Shown here: positions 1 to 5,390 of the stretch, piece after piece | How positions within the stretch are numbered: the stretch's first letter is position 1 | Layout of the letters: every line of letters starts with the position of its first letter | Source of the DNA: an uncultured Aquimonas sp. | GTDB taxonomy: Bacteria > Pseudomonadota > Gammaproteobacteria > Xanthomonadales > Xanthomonadaceae | DNA: 5,390 nucleotides | Assembly (NCBI GenBank): GCA_946481615.1 | Contig: CAMLOR010000237.1 | Coordinates: forward strand, 1 to 5,390 | Direction: 5' to 3' | Notes under the pieces: model-generated | What the model saw: the letters and a program-made list of their open reading frames with translations, nothing else | Told to the model about the DNA's origin: nothing | The model's database searches: none | Made by a program: the position numbers and the translations under genes

Positions 1-82
1 CAGGCCGGCGAAGCCGGTGCGCGCAGGATGCGCGCAGTTTTCGTTCGCACATGGACGTGCGATCGAAAACCCCCGGCGACCG
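1..82 (+). repeat. Structured intergenic repeat, left copy
   Basis: Three hairpins follow one another. The first is CCGGC/GCCGG (5-9 with 13-17, loop GAA). The second is TGCGCGCA/TGCGCGCA (18-25 with 29-36, loop GGA). The third has basal stem GTTTTCG/CGAAAAC (37-43 with 64-70), a T.T mismatch (44/63), inner stem TCGCAC/GTGCGA (45-50 with 57-62) and loop ATGGAC (51-56). A CCCCGGCGACC tract follows (72-82). The second and third hairpins and the tract recur in inverted orientation at 5122-5189, with different but still paired stem bases. The 13-mer at 5-17 also recurs inverted at 5101-5113. The element may begin before the window. It lies downstream of the minus-strand ABC gene. Chance translation gives peptides resembling spurious ORFs I recall from Lysobacter-type genomes (memory only), so I do not call a gene here. 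Confidence 0.8.
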
Positions 83-89
83 GAGGGCA

Positions 90-106
90 CCCGCGCGCAG
101 CGCGGG
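90..106. repeat. Short GC hairpin
   Basis: CCCGCGC (90-96) pairs perfectly with GCGCGGG (100-106) across a three-base GCA loop. It sits between the left structured repeat and the 31-bp repeat. No T-run follows on either strand, so it is not a classical terminator. In GC-rich DNA such a stem can arise by chance. Confidence 0.4.
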
Positions 107-116
107 CGGCGCAACC

Positions 117-147
117 CATCCCCGAACCCCCGAGCGCCCCCGCGTCC
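117..147 (-). repeat. G-rich 31-bp repeat, left copy, with G-quadruplex potential
   Basis: These 31 bases are an exact reverse complement of 5342-5372, which I checked base by base. The match stops at 116 and 148. Read on the minus strand, the direction in which the ABC gene is transcribed, the slightly wider segment 148-115 has five G-runs of 3, 5, 5, 4 and 3, separated by loops of 4, 5, 3 and 2 bases. That satisfies the usual G3+N1-7 quadruplex pattern. It begins about 29 bases past the ABC stop codon, so it could act in the 3' untranslated region. Function is inferred; the repeat and the G-runs are seen directly. Confidence 0.8.
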
Positions 148-176
148 CGTCACCAGTGCGCAATCCGCGCTCTTAT

Positions 177-1985
177 TCAGCCCGACTGCGCTTCGCGTTC
201 CTGCAACTGCAGGCGCCACATCGCTGCGTACTGGCCGCCCTGGGCGAGCAGTTGCGCGTGCGTGCCGCGTTCCACCACGCGGCCGGCGTCCAGCACCAGG
301 ATCTGGTCGGCGTTCATCACGGTCGAGAGCCGATGCGCGATCACGAGCGTGGTGCGGCCTTCGGCGATGCGGTCCAGTTCGGCCTGGATCGCCTTCTCGG
401 ATTTCGAATCGAGCGCCGAGGTGGCCTCGTCGAAGATCAGCACGGCCGGGTTCTTGAGCAGGGCGCGCGCGATGGCGACGCGCTGCTTTTCGCCGCCGGA
501 GAGTTTCAGCCCGCGCTCGCCGACCTCGGCATCGTAGCCGTCGGGCAGCGAGACGATGAAATCGTGGATGTGGGCGGCGCGCGAGGCCGCGATCACTTCC
601 TCGCGCGTGGCGCCGGGCCGGCCGTAGCGGATGTTGTATTCGATGGTGTCGTTGAACAGCACCGTGTCCTGCGGAACGATCGCGATGTGGGCGCGCAGCG
701 AGCCCTGCGTGAGATCGCGGATGTCGTGGCCGTCGATCGCGATGCGGCCGGCATCGACGTCGTAGAAGCGGTAGAGCAGGCGCGAAAGCGTCGATTTGCC
801 CGAACCCGAATGCCCGACCACCGCCACCGTGGCGCCCGGCGCGATCTCGAAATCCACGCCGTGCAGGATCTGCCGCCGCACGTCGTAGCCGAAATCCACG
901 CGCTCGAAGGTCACGCGCGGGCGACGCGCGGCGAGCGCCTGCGCGCCGGGGCGGTCTTGCACGTCCTGGCGTTCGTCGAGCAGGCCGAACAGCCGTTCCA
1001 TGTTGGTGAGCGCCTGCTTCACCTCGCGGTAGACCATGCCGAGGAAGTTGAGCGGAATGGCCAGCTGCAGCAGATAGGCATTGACCAGCACCAGGTCGCC
1101 CAGGCTCATCGCGCCGCTCACCACGCCGGCGGCGGCGCGCCACATCATCGCGGTGACGCCCAGCGCGATGATCGCGCTCTGGCCGGTGTTGAGCACGGCC
1201 AGCGATTTCATGCTGCGCACCTGCGCGTTCTCGAGCTTGACGAGGTTCTCGTCGTAGCGGCCGGCCTCGTGCTCTTCGTTGCCGAAATACTTGACGGTCT
1301 CGTAGTTGAGCAGGGCGTCGACCGCGCGCTCGTTGGCATGCGTGTCGGCCTCGACCGCGGCGCGGTAGAAGCGCGTGCGCCATTCGGTGACGGCGAAGGT
1401 GAAGGCGACGTAGGCCGTCAGCGTCGCCAGCGTGATGCCGGCGAAGCCCCAGTCGTAGCGCCAGACCAGCACCACCGTCACCAGCACGATCTCGATGATC
1501 GTCGGCAGGATGGTGTAGACGGTCCAGTCGAGCAGATCGGAGATCGCGCTGCCGCCGCGCTCCACATCGCGCGCCACGCCGCCGGTGCGGCGCGCCAGGT
1601 GGAAACGCAGCGACAGCGCGTGCAGATGGCGGAACACTTTCAGCGTCACCAGCCGCGACACGCGCGCCATCACGCGCGCGAACACGAGCTGCCGCAGTTC
1701 GGTGAAGATCGTGGTCGACAACCGCGCCGCGCCGTAGGCGATCAGCAAACCCACCGGTAGCAGCAACAGCGAAGGCTGCACGTCGAGGCGGTCGACCAGC
1801 TTCTGCAACACCAGCGGCACGCCGACGTTGGCGAGCTTGGCCACCAGCATCAGGCTCAGCGCGAAGGCGATGCGTCCGCGGAATTGCCACAGATAAGGCA
1901 GCAGCGAACGCAGGGCATCGCGTGCGGTGCCGCGCGCCGGGGCGGGGACGGGCGGAGGGTCGAGGACGTCGGCAGGGGTGCTCAT
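177..1985 (-). CDS. ABC exporter half-transporter, Atm1/ABCB7/HMT1 type
   Basis: This 602-residue protein has an N-terminal six-helix membrane domain (TM helices near 38-60, 73-94, 155-175, 180-200, 265-290 and 296-318) followed by an ATPase domain. In the ATPase domain I see A-loop Y367, Walker A GHSGSGKST (391-399), Q-loop Q439, the EVGERG loop (487-492), signature LSGGEKQR (495-502), Walker B VLIFDE (515-520), D-loop SALD (523-526) and H-loop H551. All catalytic positions are intact. RTGGVARDVERG (133-144), LPTIIEI (160-166) and NYETVKYFGNEEHE (227-240) mark the Atm1 branch. Known members export glutathione-linked sulfur or metal compounds and work as homodimers in the inner membrane. Substrate here is inferred from family. 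I chose the ATG at 1985: upstream in-frame sequence is proline-rich and unlike the family. No Shine-Dalgarno is visible before this ATG. The gene is divergent from the exported-protein gene, and no T-rich terminator follows it. Confidence 0.95.
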   Translation of the reverse strand: MSTPADVLDPPPVPAPARGTARDALRSLLPYLWQFRGRIAFALSLMLVAKLANVGVPLVLQKLVDRLDVQPSLLLLPVGLLIAYGAARLSTTIFTELRQLVFARVMARVSRLVTLKVFRHLHALSLRFHLARRTGGVARDVERGGSAISDLLDWTVYTILPTIIEIVLVTVVLVWRYDWGFAGITLATLTAYVAFTFAVTEWRTRFYRAAVEADTHANERAVDALLNYETVKYFGNEEHEAGRYDENLVKLENAQVRSMKSLAVLNTGQSAIIALGVTAMMWRAAAGVVSGAMSLGDLVLVNAYLLQLAIPLNFLGMVYREVKQALTNMERLFGLLDERQDVQDRPGAQALAARRPRVTFERVDFGYDVRRQILHGVDFEIAPGATVAVVGHSGSGKSTLSRLLYRFYDVDAGRIAIDGHDIRDLTQGSLRAHIAIVPQDTVLFNDTIEYNIRYGRPGATREEVIAASRAAHIHDFIVSLPDGYDAEVGERGLKLSGGEKQRVAIARALLKNPAVLIFDEATSALDSKSEKAIQAELDRIAEGRTTLVIAHRLSTVMNADQILVLDAGRVVERGTHAQLLAQGGQYAAMWRLQLQEREAQSG

Positions 1986-2077
1986 TGAGGGGCAGGTGGG
2001 GATCGGACGTCGGTGTCTCAACGGCGACGAGGGCGGCGGCGCCGTTCGCCCGAACTGGAACCCTCTCGGAGATCGCA
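1986..2077. promoter_or_regulatory. Divergent intergenic region with centred inverted repeat
   Basis: These 92 bases separate the start codons of the ABC exporter (minus) and the exported protein (plus), so both promoters should lie here or extend into the flanking genes. AACGGCG (2020-2026) and CGCCGTT (2040-2046) form a perfect 7-bp inverted repeat with a 13-base spacer. Its centre at 2033 is almost midway between the two start codons, the usual place for a shared operator. It could instead be a hairpin in a 5' untranslated region. I find no convincing -35/-10 pair on either strand. Confidence 0.4.
2068..2071 (+). promoter_or_regulatory. Ribosome binding site of the exported-protein gene
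   Basis: GGAG lies six bases before the ATG at 2078. This decides that start over the upstream in-frame ATG at 1922, because it also places a clean signal peptide at the N-terminus. The other two genes of the window lack a comparable site. Confidence 0.75.
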
Positions 2078-3739
2078 ATGCAGCGTAACACCTCGCTTCG
2101 CGCCCTGGCCGTGTCGATCGCGCTCGCCGCGCATCCGGCCGCCGCCGCCGTCCATGTCTCGCCCGACGGGCAGGGACAGGTGCTGTTGTTCCCGTATTAC
2201 ACCGTGAACGCGAACAACAACACCATGATCTCCCTCGCCAACCACACCGCCGAAGTCAAGGCCGTGAAGGTGCGCTTCCGCGAGGCCATGAACGGCCGCG
2301 AGGTGCTCGATTTCAATCTGTATCTCGCGCCCTTCGCGAGCTGGCGGGCGATGCTCAGGTCCCCCGGTGAATCCGACCCCGCCTGGCTGTTCACGCCCGA
2401 CCGCGCCTGCACGGTGCCGTCGATTCCCGAAGCCGGCGTGCCCTTCCGCAACCATTTCTACACCGGATCGCAGGACGACGACGGGCCGAACCAGCTGGAT
2501 CGTACCCGCGAGGGCTTCGTAGAGGTGATCGAGATGGGCGTGGTGGTGGACGACGGCGACGACGAAGGACCGCGCTTCCCGCTGCCCGACGCGCCCGGCA
2601 ACCGCGCCGGCACCGACAACACCGTCGAGCATTCAGGCCGCCACTTCGCGCACGACGCCAGCTTGGTCGACGGCGTGCCGCGCAATTGTGCGGCCTTGTA
2701 TCAGGCGTGGCGCGACGGCGCGTGGGACAGCAAGCCCGATGTCGACCTCGACGAACCCTCGGGCGGGCTGGCGGGCTCGTTCGCCATCGTCGACGTGGAA
2801 GACGGCGTCGCCTATTCGCAGCGCGCCGAAGCGCTGGACGGCTTCTTCACCGTGGCCGATTCGGCCGAGTTGCACACCACGCCGGGCAGCGTGTTTCCGG
2901 ACCTGGCCGCCGCGCGCACGCGCGCCAGCGGCGCGGTCGAGTCCATGGTCGCCGGCCAGATCCTGCACTGGACTCCGGCCACGCCACAGGCCGTGTCGTC
3001 GGTCCTGATGCACCGCCAAGCGTTCAACGATTTCTCTTCCAGCGCCGCATTGCTGGGGGCGTCGGAGTGGGTTCTCACCTTCCCCACGAAAAACCTGCAT
3101 GGCAGGTACGGGTCGCCCGACGTGCTCGCGCGCCGGCCGTTCGCCGACCTCGCCGACGATCATCCGGAAAACTCCACGATTCCAGGCAACATTACGGACA
3201 CTTCGGTCTTCGATCCGGAAGGCTCCTGCGAAAACATCGATCTCGCCTTCCATCGGCCGAGCGGCGAGCGGCTGACGCCGGCAATCTGCTACTTCGATCC
3301 CTGTCCGGAGCCGGAATCGCCGCCGCCGACGCGGCTCTGCCATCAGGCCAACGTCGTGGCGTGGAACCAGGCGGCGGCCGTGGAGGCGGGTGCCACCGAG
3401 ATTTTCGGTGCGCGACGGGTCGCGAGCAATCACGAGATATATGTGTATGACGGCAGTGGCGGACGACTCGAAAGCGGGCAAATCGCGCTCAGCCTCGGCG
3501 ACGAATCCAATTTCATGATCGCCGACCCCGTGAGCCCCGCGGGCACCGTGCGCGATCGCCTGTTCGGACTGCCCGCGATCGGCTTCTGGGCCGGCCGCTT
3601 CGTCAATGCCGATGCGCAGCCCGGCGTGCTGGCGAGTTACGCGTTGCTCGTCCCGCACGCCTGGGGCAGCGAGCGCGATCGCGTCACGGTCACCGACGAG
3701 ACGGCGCCCGGCGGTATCTCTCCGGTTCCGGAGCAATAG
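2078..3739 (+). CDS. Exported protein of unknown function (553 aa)
   Basis: The N-terminus is a classical Sec signal peptide: a short basic region, a hydrophobic stretch (about 7-19) and AHPAAAA, with cleavage likely near residue 23 or 24. I see no lipobox, LPXTG or PEP-CTERM-like tail, so the product is probably periplasmic or secreted. Stretches that look conserved are GQGQVLLFPYYTVN (31-44), VKVRFREAMNGREVLDFNLYLAPF (63-86), GFVEVIEMG (146-154), GVPRNCAALYQAW (199-211), SEWVLTFPTK (329-338) and LPAIGFWAGRFVN (498-510). I remember this pattern from uncharacterised proteins of Lysobacter-like and other proteobacteria, but I know no function for them and cannot name a domain accession. An acidic, probably flexible insert spans about 156-187. 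The six cysteines (111, 204, 384, 404, 409, 421) could form disulfides. No catalytic motif is evident. Alternating hydrophobic strands suggest a beta-rich fold (inference). The MFS gene follows after 40 bp. Confidence 0.85.
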   Translation: MQRNTSLRALAVSIALAAHPAAAAVHVSPDGQGQVLLFPYYTVNANNNTMISLANHTAEVKAVKVRFREAMNGREVLDFNLYLAPFASWRAMLRSPGESDPAWLFTPDRACTVPSIPEAGVPFRNHFYTGSQDDDGPNQLDRTREGFVEVIEMGVVVDDGDDEGPRFPLPDAPGNRAGTDNTVEHSGRHFAHDASLVDGVPRNCAALYQAWRDGAWDSKPDVDLDEPSGGLAGSFAIVDVEDGVAYSQRAEALDGFFTVADSAELHTTPGSVFPDLAAARTRASGAVESMVAGQILHWTPATPQAVSSVLMHRQAFNDFSSSAALLGASEWVLTFPTKNLHGRYGSPDVLARRPFADLADDHPENSTIPGNITDTSVFDPEGSCENIDLAFHRPSGERLTPAICYFDPCPEPESPPPTRLCHQANVVAWNQAAAVEAGATEIFGARRVASNHEIYVYDGSGGRLESGQIALSLGDESNFMIADPVSPAGTVRDRLFGLPAIGFWAGRFVNADAQPGVLASYALLVPHAWGSERDRVTVTDETAPGGISPVPEQ

Positions 3740-3764
3740 CGCACACGGAGGCCGCGAGGCGGAC

Positions 3765-3773
3765 TGCTATCCT
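3765..3773 (+). promoter_or_regulatory. Candidate extended -10 promoter for a leaderless MFS transcript
   Basis: TGCTATCCT matches an extended -10 element (TGn followed by TATCCT, 3768-3773). Transcription normally starts about seven bases past the hexamer, which here is the A of the ATG at 3780. The gene also lacks a properly spaced Shine-Dalgarno: GGAGG at 3747-3751 is 28 bases away. No -35 hexamer is recognisable at 16-18 bases upstream, which extended -10 promoters tolerate. The elements are seen; promoter function is inferred. Confidence 0.4.
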
Positions 3774-3779
3774 GCACGG

Positions 3780-5030
3780 ATGACTTCGCGACCCGTGGTA
3801 TCCCGCGCGCGGCTGGCCCTGCTGCTCGGCGGGCTGGCGATGTTCGGGCCGTTCGCCATCGATACCATCTTTCCCGCGTTCCGCGTCATCGAGCGGGATT
3901 TTTCGGTGTCGCCGGTGGCGATGCAGCAGAGCATCAGCGTCTATCTGATCGCCTACGCGCTGATGAGCGTGTTCCACGGGCCGATCTCGGATGCCACCGG
4001 TCGCAAGCCGGTGATCCTGTGGGGCGTGGTGATCTTCATCGGCGCCTCGATCGGGTGCGCGCTGGCGCCGAGCCTGCCGGTGCTGCTGGGCTTCCGTGCG
4101 CTGCAGGGCATGTCGGCGGGCGCGGGGCTGATCGTGGGGCGCGCCATCATCCGCGATTGCCTCGACGGCGACGATGCGCAGCGGTTGATGTCGCACATCA
4201 CCATGATCTTCGGCATCGCGCCGGCGGTGGCGCCGGTGGTGGGCGGGTGGATCCTGCAGTGGGGCGAATGGCGCACGATCTTCTGGTTCCTCGCCCTGTT
4301 TTCGCTGGTGCTGCTGGCGATGACGGCGGCCTGGCTGCCGGAGACGCATGCGAAGGCCAACCGCGTGGGGCTGAAGTTGCGCACGCTGTGGCACGGCAAC
4401 AAGGCGATCGTGTCGAACCGGCAGTTCCTGCTGCTGGCGCTGGCCGGCAGTTTCAATTTCGGCGCGCTGTTCCTCTACATCGCTTCGGCACCGAACTTCG
4501 TGATGGAACTGCTGCATCTATCGGAGCAGCAGTTCGGCTGGTTCTTCATCCCGATGATCAGCGGCATGATGTTCGGCGCCTTTCTTTCGGGACGCCTTGC
4601 CGGCCGCCTGACCGGCGCGCAGTCGGCCAATCTCGGCTTCGCGCTGTGCGCGCTGGCGATGGCGGTAAACCTCGTCTACAACCTGATGGTGGACGGCCCG
4701 AGCGCACCGCTCGCGGTGTTGCCGATGTCGCTCAACGCGATCGGCATCGCGCTCGTCTTCCCGATCCTGACGCTGGCCATCCTCGACCTGTATCCACGCC
4801 AGCGCGGCGCGGCCTCGTCGATGCAGGCTTTCGTCGGCCTCACCTTCAATGCGGTGCTCGCGGGCGTGATTTCGCCCTGGGCCAGCCACAGCGCGATGCG
4901 CCTGGCGGTGGTCGCCGCCGTCTTCTGCGTCCTGGCCTGGGCGCTGTGGCGCATGTACCGGCGCGAAGTCAAACGCGAACCGGGCGTGCCTGTCGAAAGC
5001 GTTGCGCTGGAGCCTGCTGAGCGGCTTTGA
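3780..5030 (+). CDS. MFS multidrug/H+ antiporter, Bcr/CflA family (DHA1, 12 TM)
   Basis: This 416-residue protein has the length and pattern of Bcr/CflA proton-driven drug exporters of the inner membrane, whose known members confer resistance to bicyclomycin, sulfonamide or chloramphenicol. TM1 carries the family's acidic residue in PFAIDTIFPAF (D28). The loop after TM2 holds MFS motif A, GPISDATGRKP (67-77). RALQGMSAGAGLIVGRAIIRD (106-126) covers TM4, and GIAPAVAPVVGGWI (145-158) is antiporter motif C in TM5. WRTIFWFLALFS (164-175) begins TM6. The central cytoplasmic loop is near 188-212, and TM7-TM12 fill about 213-391. The tail is short and charged. Substrate cannot be read from sequence. 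I chose ATG 3780 because it gives the short N-terminus usual for the family; upstream in-frame sequence overlaps the preceding gene. It may be leaderless. CCTGCT (5013-5018) and AGCAGG (5031-5036) could pair around the stop codon, but no T-run follows. Confidence 0.95.
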   Translation: MTSRPVVSRARLALLLGGLAMFGPFAIDTIFPAFRVIERDFSVSPVAMQQSISVYLIAYALMSVFHGPISDATGRKPVILWGVVIFIGASIGCALAPSLPVLLGFRALQGMSAGAGLIVGRAIIRDCLDGDDAQRLMSHITMIFGIAPAVAPVVGGWILQWGEWRTIFWFLALFSLVLLAMTAAWLPETHAKANRVGLKLRTLWHGNKAIVSNRQFLLLALAGSFNFGALFLYIASAPNFVMELLHLSEQQFGWFFIPMISGMMFGAFLSGRLAGRLTGAQSANLGFALCALAMAVNLVYNLMVDGPSAPLAVLPMSLNAIGIALVFPILTLAILDLYPRQRGAASSMQAFVGLTFNAVLAGVISPWASHSAMRLAVVAAVFCVLAWALWRMYRREVKREPGVPVESVALEPAERL

Positions 5031-5060
5031 AGCAGGTGGTTCGCGTGGGCGTGTCGCACA

Positions 5061-5257
5061 TGCTCTTGCCGGGGTGGGGTGGCCGGCGAGGGCCTCGGCG
5101 CCGGCTTCGCCGGAAGCTGAAGGTCGTCGGGGTCTTTCGACAGTCCGTCCATCGACTGACGAAAGACTCGCGCGCATCCATGCGCGCGACCCCGGGCGGG
5201 AACCCGCCGACCTTCAGCCGCCTTCGCATCACCGGCCACCTCACCCCGGCAAGAGCA
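5061..5257. repeat. 197-bp element with 26-bp inverted ends and nested hairpins
   Basis: The ends 5061-5086 and 5232-5257 are inverted repeats matching at 25 of 26 positions; the one difference (G5077 against T5241) is a G.U pair in a plus-strand RNA. A second pair of arms, 5116-5126 and 5208-5218, matches over 11 of 11. Inside lie four hairpins: CCGGC/GCCGG (5101-5113), the long stem at 5132-5167, TCGCGCGCAT/ATGCGCGCGA (5168-5189, two-base loop) and GGCGGG/CCCGCC (5195-5208). Almost the whole segment can fold as a multibranched structure. I see no flanking target-site duplication, so MITE-type mobility is unsupported. It may protect the 3' end of the MFS mRNA or be a composite REP-like repeat (inference). 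Confidence 0.8.
5122..5189 (-). repeat. Structured intergenic repeat, right copy (inverted)
   Basis: Read on the minus strand this matches 18-81 in order. It has a GC hairpin (5189-5168), then a long hairpin with basal stem GTCTTTCG/CGAAAGAC, a T.T mismatch and inner stem CAGTC/GACTG. The eight-base loop contains ATGGAC, and a CCCCGACGACC-like tract follows. Compared with the left copy, the basal stem has one extra C:G pair added on both sides and the inner stem sequence is different but still paired. Plus-strand coordinates of the long hairpin are 5132-5139 with 5160-5167, and 5141-5145 with 5154-5158. Confidence 0.75.
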
Positions 5258-5271
5258 CTCCTCACCGTTTC

Positions 5272-5297
5272 GTCGTCCCCGCCTGCGCGGGAATGAC
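5272..5297 (-). repeat. Short dispersed palindrome (GTCATTCCCGC type)
   Basis: On the minus strand GTCATTCCCGC (5297-5287) faces GCGGGGACGAC (5282-5272) across a four-base loop. Nine of eleven positions are complementary, one is a G.T wobble and one is mismatched. This resembles the widespread proteobacterial intergenic repeat with core ATTCCCGCG..GGCGGGAAT, and half of it fits the ATTCCC-N8-GGGAAT pattern of neisserial dRS3 (from memory). Its chance translation contains RHSRAGG, a common spurious-ORF signature of that repeat. Confidence 0.65.
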
Positions 5298-5341
5298 GGA
5301 GGTGCGTAGCTCTACGCGTACGCATCGCATCGACAGTCGGA

Positions 5342-5372
5342 GGACGCGGGGGCGCTCGGGGGTTCGGGGATG
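5342..5372 (+). repeat. G-rich 31-bp repeat, right copy
   Basis: Exact reverse complement of 117-147. It has G-runs of 5, 5 and 4 on the plus strand, downstream of the plus-strand MFS gene. Unlike the left copy, the flanking bases supply only GG where a fourth run of three would be needed, so the standard quadruplex pattern is not met. Each copy is therefore G-rich on the sense strand of the outward-reading gene beside it. Confidence 0.8.
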
Positions 5373-5390
5373 TGTGAAGCCGCCGCAGGT

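Larger units (their letters stand above)
5031..5390. other. 360-bp gene-free region rich in repeats
   Basis: I find no credible gene here. Reading frames through it are made of repeat sequence and lack ribosome binding sites. It contains the large inverted-ended element (5061-5257), a short palindrome (5272-5297), a small hairpin GCGTAG/CTACGC (5304-5309 with 5312-5317) and the second 31-bp repeat (5342-5372). No T-run that would mark an intrinsic terminator is present. Confidence 0.7.

Noticed and set aside
28..537. Plus-strand frames starting at 17 and 28 in the left repeat
   Set aside because: Their N-termini are translated repeat sequence and the rest is antisense to the ABC gene. The peptide resembles known spurious repeat-derived ORFs.
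51..1760. Long plus-strand open frame (569 codons) opposite the ABC exporter
   Set aside because: It is antisense to a gene with all ABC motifs intact, and its His/Arg/Ala-rich composition is typical of a GC-rich shadow frame.
1922..2077. Upstream ATG for the exported protein
   Set aside because: It would bury the signal peptide 52 residues inside the protein and overlap the ABC gene. GGAG sits six bases before ATG 2078.
1986..2078. TTG start at 2078 extending the ABC exporter by 31 residues
   Set aside because: The added residues are proline/arginine-rich and unlike Atm1 N-termini, and the extension would occupy the whole divergent promoter region.
2633..3736. Minus-strand open frame of 367 codons opposite the exported-protein gene
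   Set aside because: Arg/Gly/Ala-rich shadow composition, with no recognisable domain. The plus strand has a ribosome site and signal peptide.
4019..5020. Plus-strand frame inside the MFS gene, and minus-strand frames at 3690-4517 and 4518-5177
   Set aside because: They overlap a complete 12-helix MFS protein in other frames and look like shadows.
5061..5257. Intrinsic terminator for the MFS gene
   Set aside because: Strong stems are present but none is followed by a T-run on the plus strand.
4969..5325. Minus-strand frame through the right intergenic region
   Set aside because: It reads through the palindrome (RHSRAGG peptide) and hairpins, then into the MFS gene antisense. It has no ribosome site.
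5122..5372. CRISPR array
   Set aside because: Repeats are inverted, unequal and not regularly spaced, there are no unique spacers, and no cas gene is present.

Overview
This is a GC-rich bacterial chromosome segment. It looks like a gammaproteobacterium of the Lysobacteraceae/Xanthomonadaceae type. That placement is inferred from three things: overall base composition, the style of the exported unknown protein, and intergenic repeats whose chance translations resemble spurious peptides I remember from Lysobacter-like genomes. No database search was possible, so it is a judgement and not a result.

Layout. Positions 1-176 are non-coding and hold a structured repeat (about 1-82), a G-rich 31-bp repeat (117-147) and a small hairpin. 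177-1985 (minus) encodes a complete ABC exporter half-transporter of the Atm1/ABCB7/HMT1 type. A 92-bp divergent intergenic region (1986-2077) carries a centred inverted repeat. 2078-3739 (plus) encodes a 553-residue exported protein of unknown function. After a 40-bp gap with a candidate leaderless promoter, 3780-5030 (plus) encodes a 12-helix MFS drug/H+ antiporter of the Bcr/CflA type. The last 360 bp (5031-5390) contain no gene. They are packed with secondary structure: a 197-bp element with 26-bp inverted ends and at least four internal hairpins, a separate short palindrome, and a second, inverted copy of the 31-bp repeat.

The three proteins are an inner-membrane ABC exporter, a secreted or periplasmic protein and an inner-membrane antiporter. 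Nothing in the sequence ties them into one pathway, and I do not see a defence system, CRISPR array, insertion sequence or RNA gene of a known class.

The most interesting material is intergenic. The repeat at 18-81 and the inverted copy at 5122-5189 share two adjacent hairpins. Their loop core (ATGGAC) and a T.T mismatch are conserved, while the inner stem has changed on both sides so that pairing is preserved. Such compensatory change between two copies suggests that structure itself is or was selected, as in an RNA or a REP-like DNA hairpin. The repeats and the 31-mer bracket the three genes in inverted orientation, so each outward-reading transcription unit runs into the same G-rich sequence.
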